From assembly GCA_946811695.1 (NCBI GenBank), contig OX328123.1:148299975-148363974 (forward strand): a DNA stretch of 64,000 nucleotides, in the 5' to 3' direction. The stretch's first letter is position 1; every line of letters starts with the position of its first letter. The notes under the pieces are model-generated. The model was not told the DNA's origin. It ran no database searches and was given only the letters and a program-made list of their open reading frames with translations. Origin of the DNA: Gonocerus acuteangulatus. Lineage: Eukaryota; Arthropoda; Insecta; Hemiptera; Coreidae. The translations under genes and the position numbers were made by a program. Below, one piece after another: positions 21,967 through 32,673 of this stretch.

Positions 21967-22253
21967 GAACGAGGGTAGCAAACTGTAATCCGCCAGGCCC
22001 TAAAAAAAGAAACAACAAAAAAGTAAAATTAATATAAAACAAAAAAAAATCTCACTTGTAATATTAGTCCAAGAGACATTTACATGATTTTTTAGCATAT
22101 AAAATGTTTAACACAGACTTCCCATTTCAGGTTAATTTTTTTTTTTAGTTTCCCCTTTGTGATGTAGAAGTTGTTTCTATTTACTTTGATACATATTATC
22201 CTAAAAATAAATTTATTCATAGTATCCCATTAAGTCGTTAGCACTTTCCAAAG

Positions 22254-22254
<1 letters not shown>

Positions 22255-22313
<59 letters not shown>
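22255..22313. repeat. (TA)n microsatellite
   Basis: About 29 TA units, flush against the left end of the MITE-like element at 22314. Confidence 0.97.
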
Positions 22314-22318
<5 letters not shown>

Positions 22319-22532
22319 CATTGATGCTTAGGGAAAGTAGCAATTCTTTGTATTACACCTCTTTATTTTGGATGCCCTCCATGTTTCCTGATTTATTTCA
22401 TTCGCACCTACTCAGAGGCAGTTCTTGTTAAGAAGTCCTCTCGTCCCATGTACCTTCTACGGAGACAGGGGTATTACCCCTGTAAGTAAAGGAAGAATTG
22501 CTACTTTTCCGACCCTAAGCATCGAAGAACAA
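22314..22532. mobile_element. MITE-like inverted-repeat element between two (TA)n tracts
   Basis: Left end 'ttgttcattgatgcttaggg' then 'aaagtagcaattctt' is mirrored by 'aagaattgctacttttc' and 'cctaagcatcgaagaacaa' on the right (arms about 36-41 bp, a few mismatches). (TA)n lies to the left (22255-22313) and, after 36 bp, to the right (22569-22628). No coding capacity. Confidence 0.7.
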
Positions 22533-22564
22533 AAAAGAATTAAGAAATATTTCATATAGAAGAA

Positions 22565-22568
<4 letters not shown>

Positions 22569-22628
<60 letters not shown>
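22569..22628. repeat. (TA)n microsatellite
   Basis: About 30 TA units. Confidence 0.97.
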
Positions 22629-22630
<2 letters not shown>

Positions 22631-22953
22631 GTCTACAGTATTCCTCCCAAAAAACGGCCAAACTTCGGGGTTCGAACGCAAAATCTAAAGACAAATTACG
22701 AAAAGGCAGTCTTTCATAAACCCTATACAAAAAATCATTAATATCATATATTTTATCCCCCTCATCCATTTTGTTTTATGACCATTATATTTAGTTTAGT
22801 CCACTTCTGTGTTGGTAGTAGGCTGTCGTAAAGTAATTGTTTCTGTTTGTAATTTTAAAACAGTGTAAGTATAAATTTATTGAGCTATGTCCTGCGACAC
22901 AGTTGTATTCTGTAAAAATCAGTCATAGTTCGTTTTAGCGCGGTTTCTCCCTG

Positions 22954-23389
22954 ACTCAAACCAAAAATTATTTTCCAATTTTCTCGAAAACGGTTAAAGC
23001 TATCGCCTTAAAAATTGTGTCATTCGTTTTTCTAGGCCAAGAAACCTATAAAACAAGTACTTGGAAGTATATGAAGAGAGCGTAACGATTTTTTTCGCGC
23101 GAATTTCGCTCGGATGCTGCTGGTTAACGAACTTGACCTTTCAAATTAGACGAAAGATTTTTGTAGCAAATTTCATTAAAATAGGACCATTATTCACTGA
23201 GCTAGCGCGCGAACAGAAATATATATTTATGTGTGCGAAATTCGCGCAAAAAAATCGTTACGCTCTCTTCATATACTCCAAGTACTTGTTTAATAGGCTT
23301 CTTGGCCTAGAAAAACGAATGACACAATTTTTAAGGCGATAGCTTTAACCGTTTTCGAGAAAATTGGAAAAATAGTTTTTGGTGTGAGT
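22954..23389. repeat. Family X long foldback (two ~155-bp arms, 125-bp spacer)
   Basis: Left arm 22954-23109 and right arm 23235-23389 are near-perfect inverted copies. The left reads 'actcaaaccaaaaattattt' ... 'tatatgaagagagcgtaacg' ... 'gcgcgaatttcgc'; the right reads the complement. The spacer keeps the 'aacgaacttgacctttcaaa' block. An RNA crossing this would fold into a hairpin of about 150 bp. Minus-strand family X sequence continues to about 24060, interrupted by a SINE. Confidence 0.88.
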
Positions 23390-23608
23390 TCTTGGAATCA
23401 TGGGATTCAGTTGAAACACTTTCTGCATGTTGAAATTTCATCAAAACTCATACGTTGAAATTTAGGTTACGTTTGGAGTTAAGAAAGTGTTAGAAAAAAA
23501 TATTTTATTAAAATATATGAAAAATTTGGGAACTTGGTATATTTTCCTCAATTATTTTTTTTATTTTATTATAGTGCGTCGACTGCTATGGCCATTGGCA
23601 TTTTCCTT

Positions 23609-23611
<3 letters not shown>

Positions 23612-23662
<51 letters not shown>

Positions 23663-23823
23663 GGCGCATCTACTTCTAGGTCAATAGCGCCGACATCCAG
23701 GGTGCAGCGAGGACTTTTCCCAGCGAGCCTTGAGATGAGAAAATTCCTGCCGGAGGTGGGAATCGAACCCACCATCTCCCGCTTATGAATCCAGCGCGCT
23801 AGCCACTAGACTACGGGAGACCC
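23612..23823 (-). mobile_element. tRNA-derived SINE with 13-bp target-site duplication
   Basis: Third long copy of the SINE family, head at 23823 and a very long poly(T) (poly(A) tail) at 23612-23660. Flanked by CATTTTCCTTAAT (23599-23611 and 23824-23836). The tail length and clean duplication suggest a relatively young insertion into the family X foldback. Confidence 0.92.
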
Positions 23824-23840
23824 CATTTTCCTTAATATCT

Positions 23841-23912
23841 CTTACCAAGATTCCTAACCGTTTTCGAGATATTTTCCTTAATATCTCGAAAACGGTTAGG
23901 AATCTTGGTAAG
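23841..23912. repeat. Perfect 33-bp hairpin
   Basis: 'cttaccaagattcctaaccg' through 'atatt' (23841-23873) is perfectly complementary to 23880-23912, with a 6-nt loop 'ttcctt'. The loop side repeats the flanking 'ttccttaatatctc', the signature of a replication template switch. It lies within family X sequence (the 'ctcgaaaacggttagg' block). Confidence 0.95.
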
Positions 23913-23933
23913 CGGAAGGTTACCATTCGAAAG

Positions 23934-24060
23934 CTTAATAAAAGCTCTACAATAAAGAATCTGAAGAATGTTTTGATTAGGCGATGTCGATCGGTGAAAT
24001 AAATCCTTAAAACGTTGAAGTAATTGAGTTCGTTTATTCGAATGGTTCTTTTAGTCTATT
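23934..24060 (-). repeat. Family X, distal part (minus)
   Basis: 'gttttgattaggcgatgtcg' to 'gagttcgtttattcgaatgg' is the complement of the left end of the 8640 copy. Confidence 0.7.
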
Positions 24061-24354
24061 TTTATTTATATATTTTTCAATTGCTTATAGTAGGAGAATG
24101 TATTTGACAATAAAAAGAAATGAAAGAAGAAATAATTATTGTTCGAAATATAGCCTTCCAAGGGAGAGATTCAAAGACGCCTTTTGAATATTTTCAACTG
24201 CCTTTATGCTGTTGGTGTCGGTTTTTGTCTTGTAATAGATCGATTCAGATCGCCCATCTCTAGTTCAGGGATTAATAGTTTGAATGATACTCAAGAGTTT
24301 TAAAACGATTCCATATGAAGCAGCAAGTATGTTTTAACAAACAAAACATTACAC
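24061..24354. other. No feature recognised
   Basis: AT-rich, no repeat or frame of note. Confidence 0.4.
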
Positions 24355-24399
24355 TACTCGGAGGTACATATGTATAGTATACATATGTACCTCCGAGTA
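24355..24399. repeat. Near-perfect 45-bp palindrome
   Basis: 22-bp arms with a single unpaired central base: 'tactcggaggtacatatgta' begins the left arm and its complement ends the right. It lies about 270 bp upstream of the gypsy-type primer-binding site, so it could sit at or near the edge of the LTR. Confidence 0.95.
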
Positions 24400-24667
24400 T
24401 ACATTGTATACTAAAGTGAAACAATATATTCGTCTGACATTGAACATCCTTTACAATTCAATGTGCTCGTATAGTAGTCCAACGAGCAAATAAGTTTCAA
24501 GCCGGAAAACTACCACATTTACACGGAAGGAATCTGTTGTGTATTTGTTTATTTCTACCTCTTGGTAAAATTATATCATGTGTTCTATAGTTCAGGGTTA
24601 CATCGTATGTTTGGATCAGTCGATAAATGTGAGTGTTGAAAGCAACTATATTTTAACTTATATTACA

Positions 24668-24681
24668 TGGCGCAGTCGAGG
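24668..24681 (+). promoter_or_regulatory. Putative tRNA primer-binding site of the LTR element
   Basis: TGGCGCAGTCGAGG follows immediately after a ...CA end, close to the TGGCGCAGTCGG-type sites of insect Ty3/gypsy elements. It lies 29 bp before the likely gag ATG. Confidence 0.6.
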
Positions 24682-24709
24682 TTTTAAGAACCAGTGGAAG
24701 ATATCAAGA

Positions 24710-25276
24710 ATGGAGTCTTTGATCCCTGAACCAGTATCCCTTGTCTGTGGCGAGAACTCAGCTGGTGAGTGGGTGTCTTTTAAAGAAAGATTTTTAACAT
24801 ATTCGGATGCTATTGGAGCAGTTAAGATCTATAGTGAGAAAAGGCAATTGGCTATTTTTAAGCATTTACTGGGGGGACAAGGCCTTAGAGTTTTGAATAG
24901 TTTTCCTGTGAAGTTTGAGAAGGTAGCTGATGCTATCAAAGGCTTAGATGAGTATTTTTTGCCTCAAAAGAATCTGATTTTTGAGCGTTATAAGTTCTTT
25001 GTATGCGTTCAGGAGGAGTCTGAAACATTTGGGCATTATTTGACCCGCCTGAGATTGGTCGCAAACTCGTGTGAGTATGGTGGGTTGTCTCAAGGAATGA
25101 TACTGGCTACACTGAGAAAAAAAACAGCCTGCCGGCAGCCTGAAAACTGTGACTTAGTGCCAGTATTTTGCCTACAGAGAGATGACTTTATTATGTGGAT
25201 AAAAAAGAACAAAGATAAATTCAGTGTAATAATAATGAGACTTTATTTGGGTGTAATTTACATATACACTTCTTAA
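24710..25276 (+). pseudogene. Gag-like capsid protein of a Ty3/gypsy element (truncated)
   Basis: The frame is open from 24578, but the likely gag start is the ATG at 24710 (MESLIPEPVSLV), because the upstream part lies in the LTR and primer site. About 130 residues match the retrotransposon gag/capsid pattern: GEWVSFKERFLTYSDAIGA, KRQLAIFKHLLGGQGLRVL, then LDEYFLPQKNLIFERYKFF and FGHYLTRLRLVANSCEYGG. In the family this protein assembles the particle that packages element RNA. No CCHC zinc knuckle follows; the last ~60 residues do not look like gag, so the protein is cut short by fusion to other sequence. Homology is firm at domain level, the clade less so. Confidence 0.75.
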
Positions 25277-27048
25277 CAAGTAGATATTTACAAGTAGGTA
25301 AGAGGTATACACTTTTTAACAAATATAGATATTTACAAGTATTAGGTATTAGGTACAATGTACTCATGAACAATATTGAACAAGTAGGTCTAGAAATAAA
25401 ATATTTTTTTTGTTTTCATGACACTTATAGCCGTATTCATAAAGCCGAAGACAGTTGATTTCAGCATCTGTTCAAACAGAAACAAAAAGAAATTTTTATT
25501 AATAACAAAAGAAAAGTTGTTGTTGTTGTGTCTTATATAATTGAAAAGAAACATAAATAGGAATTTTTTCTAGTTTAAAAGGTTATTGTCTATGGATATG
25601 ATCATAAATGAAGGAACTCTAGAAACAGAATGGACACCAAAATAAAAGTCTACTAATACAATTTTGAACTAATATTCTAGCCGTATTCTAGGAACGTATA
25701 AAAAAAGACTTCCATCAGTTCTCAGCTTACCAGGCTTATTGAACTCCATCTTCAATGACTGTCTCCTATTCTTTTAGCATAAATATGCTGTAGCGGCGAC
25801 TAACCTGGAAAAAACGTTACAAAAAAATGTCACAAAAAAGTCTCCGCTGGCGCTCGCACATGAGCAGTGGCCATGTACGAAAAAGTATGTTATACAGTAC
25901 ATTACATAGGTTTGTCGGGTGGACCTAGCGTTACAAAAACGTGTTGCATGAAGGAGCCCGCTAGCGTTCGCGTATGCGCGATGGCCATGTACGAAAAAGA
26001 AGACTATATGTTGTACAGCACTTACATAGGTTTTCTGTAACACTTTTCGACATTAACTTGGTAATAACTAATACACTCCAATTACTAAACAAAGATAATA
26101 TATTATAAAAATAATCAGAGAACAAGTACATAATTAATGAAAAAAACTGTTGAGTTCAAATGAGCTAGAAAGGAGCTAAAATTATAAAGAAAAAAAATAA
26201 GGGACACAAGAAACAAATTTATTAAATTAATGAGTTATGAAGTTGCACTTGCAACACCATAACTCATTGAAGTTGGACTTGTATACACATCTAATTATTA
26301 TTTTTCTTCGATGGCACGTAAGATTAAGAATGGTTTGTATAACATTCCTTCAATCTTTATTCCTAGAAAATTTGCTAGAATCACTCTCCATGAAGCAAAT
26401 CACTCTTTGTTCAGGTATTTGAAATCAGGAATCAATAATTCCCACCAAGAATTACTCCATAAATATAAAATTGTAAAAATTACATTTCTATACATTTCCA
26501 ATTCTCTCCCATTTTAGATTTTGGCCATTAAACAAAACAAAACAAAAAAAAAATATCTGATATACTCTTGCATCCAAGTCCCCCTCCCTCCCACCCGAAA
26601 AATAACGATACCGTTAAAATAATGACCCCACCCCCGAGAGCAGTAAAGCGTGCGGAGTTTTGCGAATAAAATTAGTTTAGCGTGGATTTACCGGCCTCAT
26701 TACGATCATAAACATATCAGCCCTCTCAAAAACAGGCTAATTACCAACCTAAAAACACATTGCTTTTTATCACCGATTGTAAATCTGTTTCGTTTTTAGC
26801 CGTCCCTCGCACCGCTAATTTCAGAATTATCTTTTTCCTCAAATTGAGGAATTTTAACAGAGAATATAGCTACAGGACCTAAAAAGCCGTAGTTTTACGC
26901 CTGTCAATTCCCTTCGTTTATTTTGTTTTCGTTTCAATGGTTATACAATAATCACATTTATTTTAATTATTCTGGTTGAGATCTTCTATTTATGATGTTG
27001 TGATAAATATAACAGTTGGCCTTTAATGCATTTATCATGGACACTCGC
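25277..27048. other. No gene; includes a diverged ~120-bp direct duplication
   Basis: 25798-25918 and 25925-26040 are related direct copies (shared 'gatggccatgtacgaaaaag' or 'cagtggccatgtacgaaaaa' and 'ttacataggttt'), giving an 89-codon minus frame that I regard as noncoding. A short hairpin (aatgagttatg / cataactcatt) lies at 26229-26268. About 26570-26990 is mixed-composition, repeat-free DNA and may be single-copy. Confidence 0.5.
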
Positions 27049-27050
27049 TT

Positions 27051-27087
<37 letters not shown>

Positions 27088-27310
27088 CAAGGCCATTAGT
27101 TTGGGTCTATCAATAGGATTACCTCCTGAACATCTTTGGCTGAGACTTCCCATTAGTGGAAGAATGTACCTACCTGGGAGAAGTGGAGTATTCCTGAAGG
27201 CCAGGAACCGCGCAGTATGAAGAACAAACCTCGCTACCGGTACACCCCGGTGTAGTGAGTGATATATGCATGGGGTTGAAGTGCAACAGCTGGGATGCAA
27301 AGCTGATACT
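27049..27310 (-). mobile_element. Retroposed insert with poly(A) tail, family unknown
   Basis: Poly(T) at 27053-27082 (a minus-strand poly(A) tail) is followed by 'aacatcaaggccattagttt', which recalls the tail segment of the tRNA-SINE family ('atctaggccatta'). The rest of the body does not match the SINE. The minus strand is open for 83 codons, but this is probably incidental. Confidence 0.45.
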
Positions 27311-28940
27311 CCATGAAGTGATAGAGTCTAGTACGCATCTGTATGTTGCATCAATATGAGTTTTACGCTATTTGGTGAAATTGGAAAGCCGACAACACAG
27401 CTTTTTAGGCCATCATAAGTCCACGCCACATTATGTAGTTAGATCATAGACAGGTGTCTTCACTTTGAATATCAAAAAGCAGGCTCTGATTCGGATGGAC
27501 AAAGTTCTGGACATACCTATGGAGCAACACCCAAAAATATGACTGCAAAAATTTAAGCAGCTTGCAGTGAAGTCATTAAAACATTCGAGACTAGAGCTCT
27601 ACCTCCAGAAATATCAAATTCACTGACAAAAGAAATGAAAACGTTAATGGGGAACACACAACATTTTTATTGGAACAAGATAAAAATAGCGTCACTTTGT
27701 CTTCCTTTTGTCCGATGTATATGCTTATTTTAATCCAAACCGGGAAACAGCCGCTTACCTGAATATGAACCTCCCATTACCATTTTATAGAGTAATAGCC
27801 CAAATTAGAAATACATACTTTACAAAAATAAATTACAGGAAGAAAACAATATCCATAAACCCCGAGGAAATCTTCCACATATGTAATAGTAATTAGAGGT
27901 TATTTATCATACATTAGTAGCATACCTGTATCCTGTTCCTGCTTCTGATCAAAAGAAGAAAATGTGAAGTTTTTTTGTATTTATTATGTAATGTAGTACC
28001 ATCTATAATCATAACTCTGGAAGCGAAATAATTACAAAATTAATGATTGAACAGTTGCTTATTACAAAACTAAAAGATAACTATTCATGTTTTTATTTTA
28101 TTTATTTAGGTTATTTTATGCAAAGTATTCAGGAACGGAGTCTGCACTGCCAAAATTCTGCGGAAAATGCTCAGTTTTGCAGCTCTGACGAACTTTTTTT
28201 ATTCAGTTTTTTTTTAGTTGAGAATGCTCGACGATGGCCTTAGCGAATATTCTGCAGAATGTTGGAGAACTTATTTCATTCATCATTTGAACAGAACTCG
28301 TTTTTGAAGGAAGTGTGTGGAGAATCAGCTCACATTGAGCACAGAATGCTTCAGTACTCGTGGAATCCTACAGAGTATTTGTAAACAACTAAATATGAGA
28401 CCAACAACTAACATGGCAGTAGCTGCTAATGGTTTACTTCGGCGGTTAATATTTTGCGGATTCACAGCCATCGCTCATAATATTTTTATTTTACCTCTTA
28501 TTGCTACAGATTTGTATTACTTTCGGCTATATTGTTTTTGTTTTTCTTTGCCTGCTTCATTGAAGCCCAAGGTCGGATAATATTATGAACTATAATAAAT
28601 GTTGGTTTTTATTTTTAAAAAAGTGTTGTTGTTTTTTTTTTGCCTACAAAGGCAAATTTATTGGGAGCAATATCTATTGTCAATGAACACAGGATAAACA
28701 ATTTTTGAGATAATTTATAACATGAATTCTATTTATAGGCAGTCAATGATTTATTTTTCAAGCATCTCTATGCTGATAAAGTCAGGAAACAGATTGAATG
28801 TGGGCACTCCATGTAGAAACAAGAAAATATCAGAAATGGCCCTGAGAAACAGTTTACACCAAACATTTTATAATAACAAAAATGTTAAATTGTAACTCTT
28901 TGCCTTTGTTGCGAAGCTCCATAAACAAATAAATAAATGA
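27311..28940. other. No gene recognised
   Basis: AT-rich. Small frames (27708-27896, 28043-28243, 28317-28580, all plus) have no recognisable motif. 28080-28580 is less AT-biased and could be part of an old element. Confidence 0.4.
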
Positions 28941-29020
28941 AGTGTAACTCTTAAGATACGAAAAAATAAAGAGTGTAACTCTTAAGATACGAAAAAATAA
29001 AGAGTGTAACTCTTAAGATA
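28941..29020. repeat. Tandem repeat, ~2.6 copies of 31 bp
   Basis: Unit 'agtgtaactcttaagatacg' plus 'aaaaaataaag'. Each copy contains TTAAGATACGA, the first bases of the outer Harbinger terminus at 29016. Confidence 0.9.
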
Positions 29021-29359
29021 CGATTCCACCAGAGTAGTGTGCGGCACAACTTGTTTTGCACAATTTGAACAGAACTTGCGGATTGCACGTATTAAGGTCG
29101 ATTCACACTATACGTACCGTCACCAGCAGGCCACCGTCCAGCCGCCGACCGGCAAAATATTCTTCAATGTATTTCCAATGAGGTAGTTCACACTAGAGCG
29201 TACCGTCACCGGCAGGCCCCCAGCAGGCCACCGGCTGACCAATCTTGCTACCGGCAGGCCACCGGCATTTTTTTTTACTGCATGTTATTATAAGAGTATA
29301 TTTTCATTTATTCGTCAATAATTTAATTTTATAATCAGTTTTTGATAAAATTATAAAAG

Positions 29360-29445
29360 AAACAATGTATTTTTGTACCAAAGATCATAAAAATCGGACC
29401 ATTTTCGAGCGTTTGAGAGAGCGAACAGAAATATATATACATAAA
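29360..29445 (+). repeat. Family X fragment
   Basis: 'tttttgtaccaaagatcata' and 'aaaatcggaccatt', then 'gcgaacagaaatatatata', as in the 9540 and 23170 copies. Lies inside the inner Harbinger. Confidence 0.55.
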
Positions 29446-29617
29446 AAAAAATTTAAAAACATTTCTGAAATTTTGAAATGCTGAATTATTTCTTTTTTTT
29501 TAACATTAAAATTTTGTTGTAAAAAAAAATAATAAATAAAAAAAAATTAATATTTCAAGATTTCAGAAATGTACTAAAAAAAATTATTTCAGAAAAGTTC
29601 GTCTTGAATTGTTGAAG

Positions 29618-29621
<4 letters not shown>

Positions 29622-29685
<64 letters not shown>
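29622..29685. repeat. (TA)n microsatellite
   Basis: About 32 TA units. Confidence 0.97.
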
Positions 29686-29687
<2 letters not shown>

Positions 29688-30350
29688 CATTTCAAAAGGT
29701 CAGAAATGTTTTTATTTTTTTTTATTTATTTTATTATTGGAAAAAAAAAGAAAAAGAAAAAAAAAAATTATTTCAGAAAAGTTTGCCTCTCATACGCTCA
29801 AAAATGCTCCAGTATTGATGAAATTTGGTACAAAAATACATTCTCTATTGTATTATTTTTCAAAAACTCATGATCAAATTATATTATTGATAAATAAATG
29901 TAAGAATACACATAAAATGATATACAGTAAGAAAAAAAAAAACTTTTATAAGAAAGGCAAGTAAGAAATTCAAGGCGCCGACCGAGACCGGCACGTCAGA
30001 ATTTTCTCCCCGAGACGGCCTGCATAGGTGGAATTCACACTATACATACCGTCACCTACAGGCCACCGTCCAGCAGCCGACCGGCAAAATATTCTTCAAT
30101 GTATTTCCAATGAGGTAGTTCACACAGGAGCGGACCGTCAACGACAGGGCACCGGCAGCCCACCAGCAGGCAACTAGTAGGATTCTCGGAAAGAATGTTC
30201 TGACATGTCGGTACAGGTCGGTGCATGTCGGTGCATGCACGGAGTGTGTGAACACTACCGGCACATTCAGTTCGATTCTTACCTTTCATAGAGAAGGTTC
30301 TTTTGTTACTGCGTATTATTTTAAGTGAATATTTTTATTTATTTATGAAT

Positions 30351-30503
30351 ATGGATGAGGAAAAACTCATCGAACACGAAGAACTGTATAATATGGCCGA
30401 TTATAAATACGGTGAAAATTTACAGAAAGATAAAATATGGTATCACGTTGGAAAGGATTTCATCACAGCAGGCATGAGACATACTTTATTAATAAATCAT
30501 TAA
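30351..30503 (+). pseudogene. MADF-domain protein of a Harbinger element, 5' part
   Basis: Starts at the ATG at 30351: MDEEKLIEHEELYNMADYKY, then GENLQKDKIWYHVGKDF. This is the N-terminal half of a MADF (Myb/SANT-like in Adf-1) domain, whose pattern is LIxxVxxHPxLYDxxxxxYKxxxxKxxAWxxIxxxL. In PIF/Harbinger elements the accessory Myb/MADF protein binds the terminal DNA and partners the transposase. The remaining ~12 residues diverge and a stop follows, so the domain is cut after about 37 residues; a lost exon or a deletion would explain it. It lies about 325 bp after the internal left-terminus copy and is convergent with the transposase relic. Confidence 0.65.
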
Positions 30504-30849
30504 TTAGAAAACAAATGTATTGATGTTGCCAGGGGAATACTCCATTAGCAGAATTAAAAAAGCTGCTTTTTTTTGGGTTTTTTTCCTTTTCTTTTGGTGC
30601 ATCTACTGCTGAGGTCATTAGCACCAGACAAAAAGCTGTTATAAGTTTCACTGTCTAGGTTCTACAAAGAGTTATTATTATGAGAATTTCAAACCTCAAG
30701 TCTAAATATGATATATGTACATATATTCTATAAATTGTATTTTTTTATTATAAATTGTACCTTGTATCTTTTTTCATGTCTAAAATTATATTTTTACATT
30801 ATAAATAAAAATAAATATGAAAATGTTAAAGTTTTATTTATTTATTTAT

Positions 30850-31113
30850 CCTTCCCTTAGACGCCCTTTTCTTCAGGACTAATTACTTCTCGAAAGGTTG
30901 TTTTTTAATATTTTTGATAAAAGTATAAAATACTGTTCTTGAGACATTCTGAAATATTATTTCATCACTTTGCAGCTCTTTGAATATTTTCCTACCAACT
31001 TTCTTTTTGATAATAATTCTTCATTCACGGTTACATTAGAGGTTTCCTCTTCTTCATCCAAATTTAAAGCTATCATTGCTAATTTTGTATTATTTAATTT
31101 AGATATTGTTCGA
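30850..31113 (-). pseudogene. Harbinger transposase N-terminal region, frameshifted relic
   Basis: Minus strand, right to left: KLAMIALNLDEEEETSNVTV, then ELLSKRKLVGKYSK; with a frameshift, FKELQSDEIIFQN; with another, RMSQEQYFILLSKILKNNL; then ISPEEKG. This order matches HARBI1-like transposases (acidic start, basic stretch, ELxxxDxxxFxNFxRMSxxxFxxLLxxI, ISPEEKL). The DDE catalytic part is missing. At least two frameshifts and the lack of an ATG (ATA at the aligned position) make it dead. Confidence 0.7.
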
Positions 31114-32092
31114 AACTAAGTCAACCCGCACAGACAACAGACTATATTCAAAATTATAACTATTACTTTTAATACTAATATTCAATATTCATGCTTGCAT
31201 TTTTTCTAATTATTTTTATTATTTACGTATGGGTTCGGTACTACAAGACGTACAATTATCGCTGTTACAATTATAATTATAAGTTATTAATTGTTTATTA
31301 TTTCAATTTATTTTTGCATAATTTCTTTAATTTGAATTGTCCTTTGATAATCATGTATGTTTCTCTTGTGAATTCAGTCATACTTAAAATTATTTTTCAA
31401 TTAATATGTAATGGATGAGGGCCAATCCGTAAAAACATAGTTATAGTTCGACGTTGAAAGGGAGCAAGTTAATTTTTGCAGGAATATCATTGGAAGTCAT
31501 TATACTACCATTATAGAGATATACGTGATTTGAAAATTTACCGGAACATTTTTTTAAATTATTATATTTAAAAAAAAAAAACAAGGCGTTAAATGTTTCA
31601 AAAACATTTTACAGATTGAAAATCGGTCAATTTGGTCGGGCTAATTTTTTTTAAATATTTGAAATATGTAATGTGACATGGATTTTGGCACAATTGGAAA
31701 AATATTAATTTTTTCGTTACAACCTCAATTGTGAAATTATTTATGCAAAATCTAGCAAACTAATTGAAACAAAATTTAGTGGATTGTTTTATTAGATTAT
31801 AATAATTATTCTCCTAGAATATGAAAGACCTAAATGCACTTTAAGTTGCCAAATAAAATTATATACAAAATTTATGGTTTTTGCCCTATTTTTCATAATT
31901 ATTGCTATTTTGCTCAGCCCCGAATACATTTTAACGTAACGTCATAGAAATTAATAGTTCGTGTATAGATTTTTTTTTATTTGGATTTTTATTGAAAATT
32001 GCCAATGATTCTGAAGAATAGAGGCAATAGAAAAATATAAAAATAATACATATTCAAATTATTAATTAATTAAACAATTTATTTTCTCCAAC

Positions 32093-32161
32093 TTACAATA
32101 AATCTCTCATAGCCTCAAATAACGCAATTATTGCTAATTTTGTATTATTTAATTTAGACAT
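32093..32161 (-). pseudogene. Second copy of the Harbinger transposase start
   Basis: MSKLNNTKLAIIALFEAM then RDLL and a stop. It aligns with the start of the relic at 30850-31113 (SKLNNTKLAMIAL) but here keeps the ATG. It lies about 110 bp inside the right terminal inverted repeat, the expected place for the transposase 5' end, which shows that the right terminus belongs to the same family as the relic. Confidence 0.65.
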
Positions 32162-32592
32162 TGTTACAAACTAAGTCAACCCGCATAAACAACAGACTGA
32201 GAGATGTTTCCTCGACGTTGATGGACGGTGGCCTGTCGGTGGAGATCCGTATGGTATGAATTGGCTTCCATCTTGCCGGTCGGCGGCTGGACGGTGGCCT
32301 GCCGGTGACGGTACGTATAGTGTGAATCGACCTTTAAACGAGTCTCCGTCTCCACCGGTAAAGCTGTATGTAACTTTTTGTTAGCGCACAGGGCAGCACA
32401 CTTGTACACAAACATGTTCACTCGAACACATGTTGGGCTTTCAGTTGTTAATAGGACGCGCAAGAAAAGGTATTGCTTAGTAGTGTAGTTTTATTACGTC
32501 GTTTGCTTAAAAAGAAACGAAGTACTTTTAAAACGACTTATTGAAAAGACAAATAGATTTTTCCAAGAAATAAGAACAGATTACTTTAGGAG

Positions 32593-32673
32593 ATGTATGC
32601 TGGAAGGTCAGCAGGCAAGGCGAAAGACATCAGAGAGAAGTTTGCAGAATATTTCAAAATTGACGTAGGATAG
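32593..32673 (+). pseudogene. Harbinger transposase C-terminus, remnant of the outer element
   Basis: MYAGRSAGKAKDIREKFAEY then FKIDVG and a stop. It matches the last residues of PIF/Harbinger transposases (pattern: A..IR..F..YF...G.V.WQ). It is on the plus strand, opposite to the inner element's transposase, consistent with it belonging to the outer element. The catalytic domain is absent. Confidence 0.55.

Larger units (their letters stand above)
24400..25276 (+). mobile_element. Ty3/gypsy-type LTR retrotransposon, 5' part only
   Basis: Order: putative LTR (ending ...TATTACA at 24667), primer-binding site, short leader, gag. No pol or second LTR follows; after about 25150 the gag homology fades and unrelated AT-rich repeat begins. 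The LTR start cannot be fixed because the second LTR is missing. Truncated copy or recombinant. Confidence 0.7.
29095..32333. mobile_element. Inner PIF/Harbinger-type element with 61-bp terminal inverted repeats
   Basis: Left terminus 29095-29155 and right terminus 32273-32333 are 61-bp inverted copies starting AGGTCGATTCACACTATACG, with one mismatch seen. TTA flanks both ends (29092-29094 and 32334-32336). GC-rich subterminal repeats ('caggccaccgtcc') occur near both ends. The left end is repeated internally at 30026-30175 with its flank, and the region upstream of the right end is repeated at 31077-31143 against 32132-32195, so two related copies are mixed. Contents: a MADF frame (plus) and transposase N-terminal relics (minus), the two-gene convergent layout of Harbinger elements. 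Confidence 0.88.
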
